The notes under the pieces: model-generated
Databases searched by the model: none
What the model was told of the DNA's origin: nothing
What the model saw: the letters and a program-made list of their open reading frames with translations, nothing else
NCBI RefSeq assembly: GCF_016653315.1
Contig: NZ_NHSH01000080.1
Location: 20,374-84,373, forward strand
DNA from: Halochromatium roseum
Lineage (GTDB): Bacteria; Pseudomonadota; Gammaproteobacteria; Chromatiales; Chromatiaceae
Reading direction: 5' to 3'
DNA length: 64,000 bases
Shown here: positions 25,503 through 35,033 of the stretch, one piece after another
Numbering within the stretch: position 1 is the first letter of the stretch
How the letters are laid out: every line of letters starts with the position of its first letter
Translations under genes and position numbers: made by a program

Positions 25503-28500
25503 CTAAGCCTGATCCGGGCTGACATTGACCTGCGGGGCGCCTTTAAACAGCGCCCGTTTGATCCGATCGAAGCGTGCCTCCAGGGCCGCTGAGGCGGCTG
25601 CCGGGGAACTCAGGTACCAGTCACGGAGCAGGGTGCTGCTATCGTCATTGCCGTTCGTCTCGCCGTCGCCCATCCGATCACGCAAGCGTTCGACTTGGCG
25701 TTGCATGCGTTCGGTCTGTAAGTGCTCTGGCGATGGAACCTGACTGATGATCTCGAGACTCAGGCACAGGGTCTCACGCTGAGCCAGGTTCTCGTTGAGC
25801 AGCGCCGCCAGCTTGCTGCGTTGACCCGGCTCGCGGCAACCAGTCAACACCCGGTCGAAGGCCTTATCCATCGCTGCTGCGAGAGCCGCGTCCTCAATGT
25901 TCGGCAGGGCCTCCCAGTCCTGCTTGAGCCGATTGCAGTCGTGCCTCTCGTCGGTCGCGTCTTCAACCGGCGTCGTGTTGGTAGCGCCATTGTTCGCTTC
26001 AGCGGTGCTCTCAGCGGTTGCGCTCGATGCCGTCGCGGCGAACCGGCGGCCGGCGCTATCACAATAGGCGGCCCGTGTGGCGAGGTGTTCGAGTCCCGCC
26101 CAGCGCTGTGCCTCATGCAAATTGGCGAGTCGGTCTTTGACCGCTGCAAGACCTTCGCGCCATTGGCGGTTCAGTGCCGACTGGGCTTGGCGAGGAACCG
26201 GCAGCGCCTCGGTGTCATTCCAGCGTATCTTCAATTCGCGGATCTGTTGCTCGAGCGCTTCCGGTGATTGGATGCCGGCGGCGTCCACCAACGCCAAGAG
26301 GTCTTGGCAGATGGCCTCGCGTGTCGCCTGATGCTCACGCAGGCTTGCACCGCGCGCCTCGGACTCGGCGGCTCGGCGGGCAAAGATGGCATCACTTGCC
26401 GTGCGGAACTGCTGCCACAGCGCATTCTCCTCGCGATGCCGCGCCGGCACGGTGGTCTGCCATCGGCTTTGCAGTTGCTTTGCAGCATCGATCGCCTTGC
26501 GCAGATCCGGCTCATCGGCGAGCGCGCGCATCTGCTCGAGCAGGTCCTGTTTCTCCGCTTGGTTGCGCTCACGCTCCTCGGCGAGGCTGCGATCGAGCCG
26601 CCGCAGTGCGCGTCGGAAGTGGCCTTCGATCGTGCGATCGCGGGCGCCCTGATTATCGCCGCCTGGGGCTTCGATCAGTCGACTCCAGGCTTGGCGCATC
26701 TCGCGCTCGGCGCGGTGCAGCTTCTTCCAATCGACGCGCTCCCAGTCGACCTTGGCGAGGAAGTCTTCGAGCCGCTTCGCCAGCGCCTCGCGCTGCTTGC
26801 GGTTTTCGCTGCGCAGGGCTGATTGAGCCTCGAGATAAGGGCGACAGCGCTCGCGGATCTGTTCCGCAGCCTGGCGAAACCGCTCCCAGAGGGCCTCTTC
26901 GGCAGGGGCGCCTTGGCGGTCGAGCGTTCGCCATTGATTCTTGAGTTCTTCCAAGCGGTTGATGCTCGGTTCATCGGCATGTTGGGTGTCCGCGGCCAGG
27001 GCCTCGATCTGGGCGCAGAGCTGCGCGCGATGCTCGTCGGTGCTCCAGCGTCGCCAGTGGCGTAGCTCGCGAAGCTGCGGTGCAATCTGTTTCAGGCGCT
27101 CATCGGTGGCGGACAAGATGTTGCGCCCAACGCCTGCTGCGCGGCTATGATCGAGGGTCGCGCTGATGCTCTGATAGAGCGGATCGGCCTTCTTCAGCTC
27201 GCCTTGGTTAAGGTGTTGCTCCAATTCGGTGAGACGCTCGGGCAGGCTTTCCAGTTTGCGCAATAGCTGGTTTTGATGTCGCTCGAAGCGTTGCTCCAGA
27301 CGCGCTAGCCGCTGGTCGATCTCTTGCAGTGTCGTCAGCTGCGGCTGCGCTTTGGTTTCGGTCTCCGTGATATCAGCTGCATTGGTATCAGCTGCATTGC
27401 TTGCATCGGCCGAGACTTCGGACCCGCTCGATGCGGCGGCAAGTGCTGGCTTGTTTGGCAGGCGGCGGCGCCGTTTGCGCCAGGCGTCGATGGTGCGCTG
27501 ATCAGGTACCGCGTTACGCTCGCTTTGTCGGCGCAGATCAGCAAGCAGCTGATCAGCTGTCTGCTGTGCCTGGTCTGCCTGGCTTGCCTGGCTTGCCTGG
27601 CCAAACTGGCCCGTCTGGTTTTCCTGCTCTGCCGGCGTCTGCTGTTGGCGTCGTCGGCGCTGTGCTCGGAGCGCCCGCTCGGCTTCCCGATAGCCCTGCA
27701 TGAGGGCGGGATGGCCGTCTCCTGACTGATTTTCGGCGTGCTGCAAAGCGATTTGCAGACCTTGTAGCTCCTGCTTGAGGTCGCTCGGGTCAAGCTCGGG
27801 TGCTCGTCGGACGAGCGCTTGCAGTGTGTCGATCTGTGCCTGGTGATCCTGGTCGCCAACGGCGAGTGGTTCAGCGGGCTGCTCAATCCCCTGCTCGGCG
27901 TCGGGCGCTGCCCGAGCCTCGAGCGGCTGTTCAGCCGGCGTCTCGTGCTCGGTCACAGGCGGTGCCGCCTGTTTCTGCTGGTAGGTCTGATAGTCCTCTA
28001 GGAAGCGCTGCCGCAGATGCTCGAAGCGGTCGCGCAGGGCCTGATCCACATCCGTCTCGATCGCTTGCCATTGCTGCTCGAGATGCCCGAGCACAGCCTG
28101 ATCCTGCAGCCAGTTGTCGTAGCGACCCAGCCCTTCCAGCCGCTCGCAGAGGGTGGTGCCGAGTGCTCGCGCGCGTTGCGGGCGCTCTTCCTGCTCAATG
28201 AGCTGCTTGAGTCGCTCGCGCGCGAGCCGGTAGACGCGTTTATCGCGTTTGCCGATGGCCTTGACGATCTGTTCCAGCGCCTGCTTCTGTTGCACGCGCT
28301 CGGCGGCGGCGAGCCGATTGCCGGCGACCGCGTCGTTGATGGCGCAGCCCGTCAGGACTGCGGCATCCTCGAGCTGGCTGATCGCGGCCAGGCGCAGCTC
28401 GGCGTCACTGGCTTGGGTTGCGGTTTGTGCGAGCAGGTTCGGGTTGGCTGCGCAGCTCAGCTCGGCGAGCCGTGCCTCGAGCGGCGGCGCGTTGGCGTCG

Positions 28501-28724
28501 AGTCCGCACAGCAGCCGCCGGTAGCGCGCCTCGGCGAGTTCGCGCACGCCAGCGTCGTGATCGGTATCGGCGAGGTCTCGCAGACGCCTGAGATCGGTCA
28601 GTTGTCGGCAGGCATTCCGGCGGACAATGACATCGGTACTCTCGAGCGCGGTCGCGACCTCCGTCTGTTGAGCGGCGGGGGCCTTGGTCTCGGCGCGGCG
28701 GCCGAACAGACGTTTCAGCAACAT
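25503..28724 (-). CDS. Large DUF349-domain protein
   Basis: A 1073-residue, highly charged, helical protein. Several DUF349 repeats are visible, each with the W...F...A pattern, such as LWERFRQAAEQIRERCRPY and LWQQFRTASDAIFARRAA. The N-terminus is a HEAT-like helical region (ALESTDVIVRRNACRQLTDL). Residues ~370-400 are a Gln/Ala-rich low-complexity linker (QASQASQADQAQQ). Large DUF349 proteins are conserved in gammaproteobacteria; no activity is established. The gene is monocistronic and its stop is followed directly by the palindromic repeat. Confidence 0.9.
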   Translation of the reverse strand: MLLKRLFGRRAETKAPAAQQTEVATALESTDVIVRRNACRQLTDLRRLRDLADTDHDAGVRELAEARYRRLLCGLDANAPPLEARLAELSCAANPNLLAQTATQASDAELRLAAISQLEDAAVLTGCAINDAVAGNRLAAAERVQQKQALEQIVKAIGKRDKRVYRLARERLKQLIEQEERPQRARALGTTLCERLEGLGRYDNWLQDQAVLGHLEQQWQAIETDVDQALRDRFEHLRQRFLEDYQTYQQKQAAPPVTEHETPAEQPLEARAAPDAEQGIEQPAEPLAVGDQDHQAQIDTLQALVRRAPELDPSDLKQELQGLQIALQHAENQSGDGHPALMQGYREAERALRAQRRRRQQQTPAEQENQTGQFGQASQASQADQAQQTADQLLADLRRQSERNAVPDQRTIDAWRKRRRRLPNKPALAAASSGSEVSADASNAADTNAADITETETKAQPQLTTLQEIDQRLARLEQRFERHQNQLLRKLESLPERLTELEQHLNQGELKKADPLYQSISATLDHSRAAGVGRNILSATDERLKQIAPQLRELRHWRRWSTDEHRAQLCAQIEALAADTQHADEPSINRLEELKNQWRTLDRQGAPAEEALWERFRQAAEQIRERCRPYLEAQSALRSENRKQREALAKRLEDFLAKVDWERVDWKKLHRAEREMRQAWSRLIEAPGGDNQGARDRTIEGHFRRALRRLDRSLAEERERNQAEKQDLLEQMRALADEPDLRKAIDAAKQLQSRWQTTVPARHREENALWQQFRTASDAIFARRAAESEARGASLREHQATREAICQDLLALVDAAGIQSPEALEQQIRELKIRWNDTEALPVPRQAQSALNRQWREGLAAVKDRLANLHEAQRWAGLEHLATRAAYCDSAGRRFAATASSATAESTAEANNGATNTTPVEDATDERHDCNRLKQDWEALPNIEDAALAAAMDKAFDRVLTGCREPGQRSKLAALLNENLAQRETLCLSLEIISQVPSPEHLQTERMQRQVERLRDRMGDGETNGNDDSSTLLRDWYLSSPAAASAALEARFDRIKRALFKGAPQVNVSPDQA

Positions 28725-28809
28725 GGTAGCGAGGGGCAGGTGGCGGCAAGGTGACCGGCCATTGTATACCGCTCAAGGCTGGTCGACGGATGCAGCGATC
28801 ATGCCGCGA

Positions 28810-29457
28810 TCAACCCCAGCGTCGTTCGCCGACGAAGGGGTTGGTGCGGCGCTCCTCTCCCAGCGTTCCCATCGGGCCATGCCCGGGGATGAAGCGGACT
28901 GCATCGCCGAGCGGAAAGAGGCGCTCTCGGATCGAGGCGAGGAGCTGCGCATGGTCCCCGCGTGGAAAGTCGGTGCGGCCGATCGCGCCGCGGAACAGCA
29001 CATCGCCAACCTGTGCCAGGCCCGCGGCGCGATCGACGAAGACCAGATGGCCAGGCGTATGGCCGGGACAGTGCAGCACCTCGAGGCGACGCTCGCCGAG
29101 CTGCAGCTGCTGGCCATGTTCGAGCCACTGGTCGGGGCTGAACGCGACCTGCGGCGGGAAGCCGAACATCTGTGCTTGCTGTGGCAGCGCATCAAGCCAG
29201 AAGGCGTCGTCGTGATGTGGGCCGATGATCGGCAGATTGAGCTGTGCCGCGAGTTCGGGGGCGGCGCCGACATGGTCTAGATGACCATGGGTCAGCAGGA
29301 TCATGCGGGGTGTCGCGTTGAGACGCTCCAGAGCGGCGATCATCCGCGCTGGCTCGCCGCCCGGATCGACAATGGCGCTCTCCCGCGTTGTTGGGCAGAT
29401 CAACAGCGTGCAATTCTGCTCGAAGGGCGTGACGGGGATGATCTCAAACTGCATCAT
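28810..29457 (-). CDS. Metallo-beta-lactamase fold hydrolase, glyoxalase II-like (YcbL type)
   Basis: A 215-residue enzyme. Metal ligands are seen in LLTHGHLDHVGAA (HxHxDH), in the HCPGHTPGH block, in GDVLFRGAIGRTD (bridging Asp) and in the final FIPGHGP His. FEQNCTLLIC is the YcbL/GloB-like start. The probable activity is thioester hydrolysis, for example S-lactoylglutathione; the substrate is not fixed by sequence. Its start overlaps the stop of the RDD gene by 4 bases. Confidence 0.9.
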   Translation of the reverse strand: MMQFEIIPVTPFEQNCTLLICPTTRESAIVDPGGEPARMIAALERLNATPRMILLTHGHLDHVGAAPELAAQLNLPIIGPHHDDAFWLDALPQQAQMFGFPPQVAFSPDQWLEHGQQLQLGERRLEVLHCPGHTPGHLVFVDRAAGLAQVGDVLFRGAIGRTDFPRGDHAQLLASIRERLFPLGDAVRFIPGHGPMGTLGEERRTNPFVGERRWG

Positions 29458-30023
29458 TTGGGCTCCTGGCTGGCGCGAGAGTTCGGGCTCGGGCTCGGGC
29501 TCGAGCTAGCGCTGGAATTGGGGCCGGAACTGTTGTTGTCATGGTCTTTGCTGCTGCCGCTCACAGAAGCGTTGCGAGCGCCTTTGCTCAGCAGTAGCGT
29601 GCGGGTGCCGGCAAGGCGGTCGTACCAGGTGAGTTGGTCGCGATCGAACAGCATCCACCAGAGTCCGAGGCCGGCCGGTGCCAAGGTCAGGATGGCGAAG
29701 CCGATGCGGCGCAGTGCATCGACACTGCTGAGCGGCGAGCCGTCTTCGCGCAGGATGAGCAATCGCCAGGCGCGCATCGCTAGCGTTTGGCGGCCAGCAG
29801 TCCAGAAGTAGAGATAGTAGCCAACGATGACTGCGAGTAGGTAGAGCTGAAACAGGAAGCCGGCGACGCCCTGGGTAAGGTCAGCGCCGGTGAGACCCTG
29901 CACCAGGATGGTGTAGATGAAGGCGGCAGCAAAGAGTACTGAGACGACCAGCAGTAGGTCGTAGAAGATGGTCGCTAGGCGGCGCAGTAGCCCTGGACCC
30001 TGGGCCTGGGTGAGGTCGGTCAT
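29454..30023 (-). CDS. RDD family membrane protein
   Basis: A 189-residue protein from the ATG at 30021-30023, where family similarity begins (GLLRRLATIFYDLLLVVSVLF). The RDD motifs appear as LRRLATIFYD and the W/G-rich segment GRQTLAMRAWRL, with YDRLAGTRTLLL closing the domain. It has three to four membrane helices. The tail from ~155 is a Ser/Asn/Pro-rich low-complexity stretch. RDD proteins are poorly understood; some are ion exchangers. It is coupled to the MBL hydrolase gene. Confidence 0.88.
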   Translation of the reverse strand: MTDLTQAQGPGLLRRLATIFYDLLLVVSVLFAAAFIYTILVQGLTGADLTQGVAGFLFQLYLLAVIVGYYLYFWTAGRQTLAMRAWRLLILREDGSPLSSVDALRRIGFAILTLAPAGLGLWWMLFDRDQLTWYDRLAGTRTLLLSKGARNASVSGSSKDHDNNSSGPNSSASSSPSPSPNSRASQEPK

Positions 30024-30050
30024 TCGGTGTCTCGTGGTGTGTGCTAGGGG

Positions 30051-30120
30051 CGTTAACGTCAATCTCACGCGATGCATTGTCCGGGGTGGCGCGGTGCGGC
30101 GCCAGATGAGCGTGAGTGGC
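30051..30120. repeat. Dispersed GC-rich repeat, family B, copy
   Basis: cgttaacgtcaatctcacgc through gtccggggtggcgc to atgagcgtgagtggc resembles the copy at 33593-33654 closely. It lies in the divergent region between the RDD gene and the FixL-like kinase gene. Confidence 0.7.
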
Positions 30121-30191
30121 GGGCTAGCAGGGTATCGTGGTGGCTGATGGGGCTGATCGGCTAGACTGTCGGCTCGACTGGTGGTTTCAAT

Positions 30192-32960
30192 GTGGGCAGG
30201 ATGCTGGCATTGCGCGACCTGGGCACCGATGCACCTGATCAAAATCGCTTGGGTCGCTATCTTCCTGAACGGAGCCATTCGCTTGCAATTGGTGGCGTTG
30301 TGAAACTACCCCGCATCAGCGTCAAACCGACCCTGTTTACCTTGTTGCGCCGTCTACCGATGCCGGTGATCAGTATCTTCATCGGCCTGATGGCTGGTCT
30401 GGCGGTCTGGATCACCTTGGATCAGGTGCAGAGTCGGGCGATTGAGCGCATCTTTGGACGTGAGCTGTCGATGCGTCTGGACTTGAGGGCGCGCGAGAGC
30501 CTGATTCGCTTCGATCAGTATATGGCCAACTATGCGTCAACGACCCGTTTGTTGGCTAACCATCGGCGTCTCGCGCAATACCTGGAGCCGCTGTTTTGGT
30601 TTCCGGGCGAGGTCGTTGATCCAGTGATCTATGCGGGCTTCCGCCCGTTCTGGCTGCCGGATGTGTTTGGCCGCAATGCGCTGTTGGCGCCGAGCCACGT
30701 GCTGCTGGTGGACTCGCGCGGTCTGGTGCGCGAGATCTATCAGGCTGGCGAGCAGCCTTTGCCGGAGGAGTTGACGAATGATCTGGGTGAATGGCTGGGT
30801 GATCTCGACGAGGTGCGAACCGTACTGGCCCGCTTCGATGATAGCCCCTACCTGGTGGTGAGCGATCGGGTCGAGGACGCGAGCGGTTACACCATGGGCA
30901 GCCTGGTGGTGTTGGTGCCGGTGGATGCGGGTTTTCTGGCCGCCTCCGAGGGCAGTTTCTCCGCCGACAGCTCGGCGGTGGCGCTGGTCGATGCCGATGA
31001 GCAGCGCATCCTTGCCAGCAATGAGCCCAAGCAGTTGATTCCTGGCACCTTGCTCAGTGAATGGGGCGATGAGTATCTGGTGACCTCGCAGTCGCTCCCT
31101 GCCTACGAAGGTTCGAACTGGAACATGCTGTTCGCGACCTTCATCCCGCAGCGCAGCGTGGCCAAGATGTCGAGCAAGGTGGTCGACTTCGAGCGCAACC
31201 AGCGTCTGATCGCCGCGTTGGTCTTCATTACCGTCTTTACGCTGGTGATCTATCTGGTCTCGGCGCGCCTGAATAAGGTATTGAAGCGTATGACGCGCTT
31301 TTCTCAGCGAGCGCTCGGGATCGATCAGCCGGGCTTCAACGGTGGTGGCAACCAGCTGTTGCTGCTCGAGGAATGGATGCAGCACTTCACCTCACTGGTG
31401 TTGCGTGCGCGTGAGGAGATGCGGCGCAAGCACGAGCATGAGATGCGCGAGACGGAGGCCTTGAAGGCGGCCATCATGGAGGCCTCGCTGGATTCGATCG
31501 TGACCCTGAACCGTGCCGGCTCGGTGATCGACTACAACCCGACCGCGGAGTACACCCTAGGCTTCGACCGCGATCAGATCATCGGCACTGATTTCGTGCG
31601 CGCCTTTATCGCTCCCAGCGATCGTGCCAATTTCATCGGGCTGCTCCAGGAATCGCGCCGCCGTGGTCCACTCGGCGATCGACCGCACGCCCGCACCGAG
31701 CTGCGCGCGGTGCGCAACAACGAGCAGTTGTTCCCGATCGAGATCTCGATCGTGCCGATCGCGCTCGACGATGAGCCGGTTTATACGCTCTATATCCATG
31801 ACATCACCAAGCGCAAGGAAGCCGAGCGCGAGATCAAAGGCCTGGCGCGCTTCGCCAGCGAGAGCCCGAGCCCGATCTTGCGCGTCAATGGTGCCGCCCG
31901 CATCGTCTACGCAAACGCATCGAGTCAGCCGTTGATGACGGCTTGGGAGACCGAGCCGGGCGGGCCGTTGCCAATACGCTGGTGTGATCAGGTGCGAGAA
32001 ACGCTTGAGGGCGGCGAGACCCGCGAGTATGAGGATGATCTGAGCAGTGCAATCTACTCGCTGCTCTTCGTGCCGATCCAGGAACTCGGCTATGTCAATA
32101 TCTACGCACGTGACATCACTGCGGTGCGTCGCGCTGAACAGGAGTCACGCCAGCATCAGGCAGAGCTTGTCCATGTCTGCCGCTTGAGTACCATGGGCGA
32201 AGTCGCGACCGGGATGGCCCATGAGCTGAACCAGCCGCTATCGGCGATTGTCAATTACGCCAATGGGGCGAGCCGCCGATTGAAAAGCGGGCAGGATGAG
32301 CGCGCGCCGTTGATCGATGCGATGGCGCACATCTCCGGGCAGGCGCAACGGGCTGGGGAGATCATCAAGCGGTTACGGGCGCTGGTCGGCAAACAGCAAC
32401 CGATCCGCTCGGTGGTCGATCTCAATCTGCTGGTGCGCGAGGTCTGTAGCTTTGTCGAATTCGAGACCGCGAAGCTGGACATGCAGATCGAGCAACAGTT
32501 GGCCGAGGCGCCGATCCCAGTCGATGTCGATCTGGTCCAGATTGAGCAGGTGCTGCTGAACCTAGTGCGCAACGCGCTGGATGCACTTGAGGAAAGGGCG
32601 CCTGGTGAGCGTGCGCTCTTGGTGAGCACGCGGCGTGTCGGCGAGCGCGGGCTGGTGCGCGTAAAGGATAATGGACCGGGCATACCAGTACAGCGAATGG
32701 ATCTATTGTTCGATCCCTTCTTCACCACTAAAGAAAGCGGAATGGGTATGGGGCTACCAATCAGTTTGACCATCCTCGAAGATCACAACGGCACGATCCG
32801 CGCCGAATCCGAGCCCGGTGCTGGTGCGTTGTTCGAGGTCGAGCTGCCGATCGCCGCCGATGCGGCAGGCTCTGGCGACGAACAGACCACGATGGCGCTG
32901 GCGGATGCGCGTGATCTGAATCTGCTCGAACTCCCGCGCTTAGAAGGGACGCACGGATGA
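30192..32960 (+). CDS. Membrane sensor histidine kinase, PAS-PAS, FixL/TtrS-like
   Basis: Up to 922 residues; the GTG at 30300 (VKLPRIS) is a plausible later start. Two membrane helices (residues ~58-78 and ~337-358) flank a ~260-residue periplasmic sensor region of unknown type. Two PAS domains follow (~418-540, ALKAAIMEASLDSIVTLNRA; ~541-660). The kinase has H677 in GEVATGMAHELNQPLSAIV, the FixL-type H box, then NLVRNALDAL, DNGPGIP and GMGMGLPIS. The stop overlaps the response regulator start by 4 bases. The pair resembles FixLJ and TtrSR systems; no haem or tetrathionate genes are nearby, so the signal is unknown. Confidence 0.9.
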   Translation: MGRMLALRDLGTDAPDQNRLGRYLPERSHSLAIGGVVKLPRISVKPTLFTLLRRLPMPVISIFIGLMAGLAVWITLDQVQSRAIERIFGRELSMRLDLRARESLIRFDQYMANYASTTRLLANHRRLAQYLEPLFWFPGEVVDPVIYAGFRPFWLPDVFGRNALLAPSHVLLVDSRGLVREIYQAGEQPLPEELTNDLGEWLGDLDEVRTVLARFDDSPYLVVSDRVEDASGYTMGSLVVLVPVDAGFLAASEGSFSADSSAVALVDADEQRILASNEPKQLIPGTLLSEWGDEYLVTSQSLPAYEGSNWNMLFATFIPQRSVAKMSSKVVDFERNQRLIAALVFITVFTLVIYLVSARLNKVLKRMTRFSQRALGIDQPGFNGGGNQLLLLEEWMQHFTSLVLRAREEMRRKHEHEMRETEALKAAIMEASLDSIVTLNRAGSVIDYNPTAEYTLGFDRDQIIGTDFVRAFIAPSDRANFIGLLQESRRRGPLGDRPHARTELRAVRNNEQLFPIEISIVPIALDDEPVYTLYIHDITKRKEAEREIKGLARFASESPSPILRVNGAARIVYANASSQPLMTAWETEPGGPLPIRWCDQVRETLEGGETREYEDDLSSAIYSLLFVPIQELGYVNIYARDITAVRRAEQESRQHQAELVHVCRLSTMGEVATGMAHELNQPLSAIVNYANGASRRLKSGQDERAPLIDAMAHISGQAQRAGEIIKRLRALVGKQQPIRSVVDLNLLVREVCSFVEFETAKLDMQIEQQLAEAPIPVDVDLVQIEQVLLNLVRNALDALEERAPGERALLVSTRRVGERGLVRVKDNGPGIPVQRMDLLFDPFFTTKESGMGMGLPISLTILEDHNGTIRAESEPGAGALFEVELPIAADAAGSGDEQTTMALADARDLNLLELPRLEGTHG

Positions 32961-33571
32961 GCAAGGAGCTGACCATTTTTGTGGTCGACGACGATCAGGC
33001 CATGCGCGGCTCGTTGCGGTGGCTCATCGAGTCGGTGGGCATGCGGGTGGAGACCTTCGACTCGGCGCATGCCTTTCTCGATGCCTACTATCCGGGCCGG
33101 GCTGGCTGTCTGCTGCTCGATGTGCGTATGCCGGTGATGAGCGGTCTCGAGCTACAGGAATATTTGGGACGACGTGAGATCCGCATCCCGGTGATCATCA
33201 TCACCGGTCATGGCGATGTCGCGATGGCGGTGAAGGCGATGAAGGCGGGTGCGGTCGACTTTATCGAGAAGCCGTTCGATGACGAGCATCTGCTGAACAG
33301 CATCCGTAAGGCGCTGCAATACGACGAGCAGCATCGGGCGTTGCATGCGCGCAAGGCCGAGATCGCCGCGCGGCTGGCGGAGTTGACGCCACGCGAGCAT
33401 GAGGTGATGGCGATGGTGACCGACGGAAAATCGAACAAAGAGATCGCCGCGGCGCTGAGCGTCAGCGCCAAGACCGTGGAGGTTCATCGGGCGCGGGTGA
33501 TGGACAAGATGCGTGCCGATTCGCTCGCCGAGCTGGTGCGGATGGCCTTGGTCGCTGGTGGCGACGCGTGA
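32957..33571 (+). CDS. FixJ/NarL-type response regulator
   Basis: A 204-residue transcription factor. The receiver shows VVDDDQAMR, LLLDVRMPVMSGLEL (phosphoacceptor), IIITGHGDV and FIEKPFDD. The C-terminal LuxR-type HTH is LTPREHEVMAMVTDGKSNKE with SAKTVEVHRARVMDKM. GHGD and EKPFDD are characteristic of FixJ. It is coupled to the upstream kinase. The target promoters are unknown; the UMF1 transporter downstream is one candidate. Confidence 0.92.
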   Translation: MSKELTIFVVDDDQAMRGSLRWLIESVGMRVETFDSAHAFLDAYYPGRAGCLLLDVRMPVMSGLELQEYLGRREIRIPVIIITGHGDVAMAVKAMKAGAVDFIEKPFDDEHLLNSIRKALQYDEQHRALHARKAEIAARLAELTPREHEVMAMVTDGKSNKEIAAALSVSAKTVEVHRARVMDKMRADSLAELVRMALVAGGDA

Positions 33572-33592
33572 GCCGGGGCGACGGCAGCGAAC

Positions 33593-33654
33593 GCCTGAAC
33601 GTGAATCTCATGCGATTCATTGTCCGGGGTGGCGCCGCGCGATGAGCGTTAGGC
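33593..33654. repeat. Dispersed GC-rich repeat, family B, best copy
   Basis: It begins gcctgaacg and ends cgttaggc, giving imperfect inverted arms, with ctcat / atgag as an inner pair and the conserved core gtccggggtggcgc. It lies 22 bases after the FixJ-like gene stop. Confidence 0.75.
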
Positions 33655-33730
33655 AGCCAAGGCAGGGCCGGGCGCGTCCACCGAGGTGCGCTCTCGCCTG
33701 GACGCTGACAGACGAAACCTTCAGCTGCTG

Positions 33731-35026
33731 ATGCCGGCGCCTTCAGATCGGCGCAGCCTGCTGGCCTGGGCCTTTTATGACTGGGCCAACTCGGCCTTCG
33801 CGACGGTCGTCATCGCCGGTTTCTTCCCGGTCTTCTTCAGCCAATTCTGGGCGAGCGAGCTGCCGGATACCAAGAGCACCCAGTGGCTCGGCTACGCCAG
33901 TAGTGCAGCCAGCCTGATGCTGGTATTGAGTGCGCCCATCCTGGGCGCGCTTGCCGATCAGCTCGGCGCTAAGAAGCGCTTTTTGCTCGGTTTTACGCTG
34001 CTAGGTCTGCTCGCGACCGGGGGGCTGTATTGGGTGGGCGCTGGCCAGTGGCCGATGGCGCTGCTGCTCTATCTGGCCGGGCTGCTCGGATTCTTCGGCA
34101 GCAACATCTTCAATGATGCGCTGATTACCGATGTCGTCGCGCCGCGCGACTACGAGCGCGCTTCATCGCTGGCCTATGCGCTGGGCTATCTTGGCGGCGG
34201 GCTGCTGTTCGCCTTCTTCGTGTTGATGGTGCTGATGCCGGAGCGCTTTGGTCTTGCCGATGAGGCGGCGGCGGTGCGCCTGTCCTTCCTTGGTGTTGCG
34301 CTTTGGTGGGCGGTCTTTACCCTGCCGCTGCTGCTGCTCGTGCCCGAGAGCCGAGGGCTGGGCCGACGTCGTTTCCGCGCTGCGGTTCGCGGCGCCTTCG
34401 GCGAGCTGGCGCTGACCTTTCGTGAGATCCGCAAGCTGCCGAATACCTTCCTATTCCTGCTCGCCTACTGGTTCTATATCGACGGTGTCGATACCGTGGT
34501 GTTTATGGCGGTGAAGTACGGGCTGGATCTTGGTTTCCCCAGCTCGAGCCTGATGGTCGCGCTGCTGATCACGCAGTTCGTCGGTTTCCCGGCGGCCTTG
34601 GTGTTCGGCCGGCTTGGGGCGCGCTTCGGACCCAAGCCTTCGATCCTGCTTGCGATCGGCATCTATGTGCTGGTGATCGCGGCCGCCTCGCAAATGAGCC
34701 GCGTCGAGCACTTCTACGGTCTGGCGATTGCGATCGGGCTGGTCCAAGGCGGTATTCAAGCCTTGAGTCGGGCGCTGTTCGCGAGTCTGATTCCGGCTGG
34801 GCAGACCGCTGAGCTGTTCGGCTTCTACAACATGGTGGGCAAGTTTGCGGCGGTGCTCGGTCCCTTCCTGGTTGGCACCACCGCTGCCGTGGGTGGCGAT
34901 CCGCGCCTCGCGCTGCTGCCCATCCTGCTGCTGTTCCTGATCGGAGCGCTGCTGTTGTGGCGGGTTGATGTAAGCGCCGGGCGAGCCGCCGTCTCGGCGC
35001 TCGCCGGTGCGGCTCACCGGGCTTGA
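33731..35026 (+). CDS. MFS transporter, UMF1 (Atg22-like) family
   Basis: An inner-membrane transporter of 431 residues from the ATG at 33731. The hallmark LLAWAFYDWANSAFATVVIA is at the N-terminus, followed by about twelve hydrophobic segments; ALADQLGAKKRFL is the MFS motif-A-like loop between helices 2 and 3. The related fungal Atg22 exports amino acids from vacuoles; bacterial substrates are unknown. The frame is open 15 codons upstream but similarity starts here. Confidence 0.9.
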   Translation: MPAPSDRRSLLAWAFYDWANSAFATVVIAGFFPVFFSQFWASELPDTKSTQWLGYASSAASLMLVLSAPILGALADQLGAKKRFLLGFTLLGLLATGGLYWVGAGQWPMALLLYLAGLLGFFGSNIFNDALITDVVAPRDYERASSLAYALGYLGGGLLFAFFVLMVLMPERFGLADEAAAVRLSFLGVALWWAVFTLPLLLLVPESRGLGRRRFRAAVRGAFGELALTFREIRKLPNTFLFLLAYWFYIDGVDTVVFMAVKYGLDLGFPSSSLMVALLITQFVGFPAALVFGRLGARFGPKPSILLAIGIYVLVIAAASQMSRVEHFYGLAIAIGLVQGGIQALSRALFASLIPAGQTAELFGFYNMVGKFAAVLGPFLVGTTAAVGGDPRLALLPILLLFLIGALLLWRVDVSAGRAAVSALAGAAHRA

Positions 35027-35033
35027 GGCGCTG

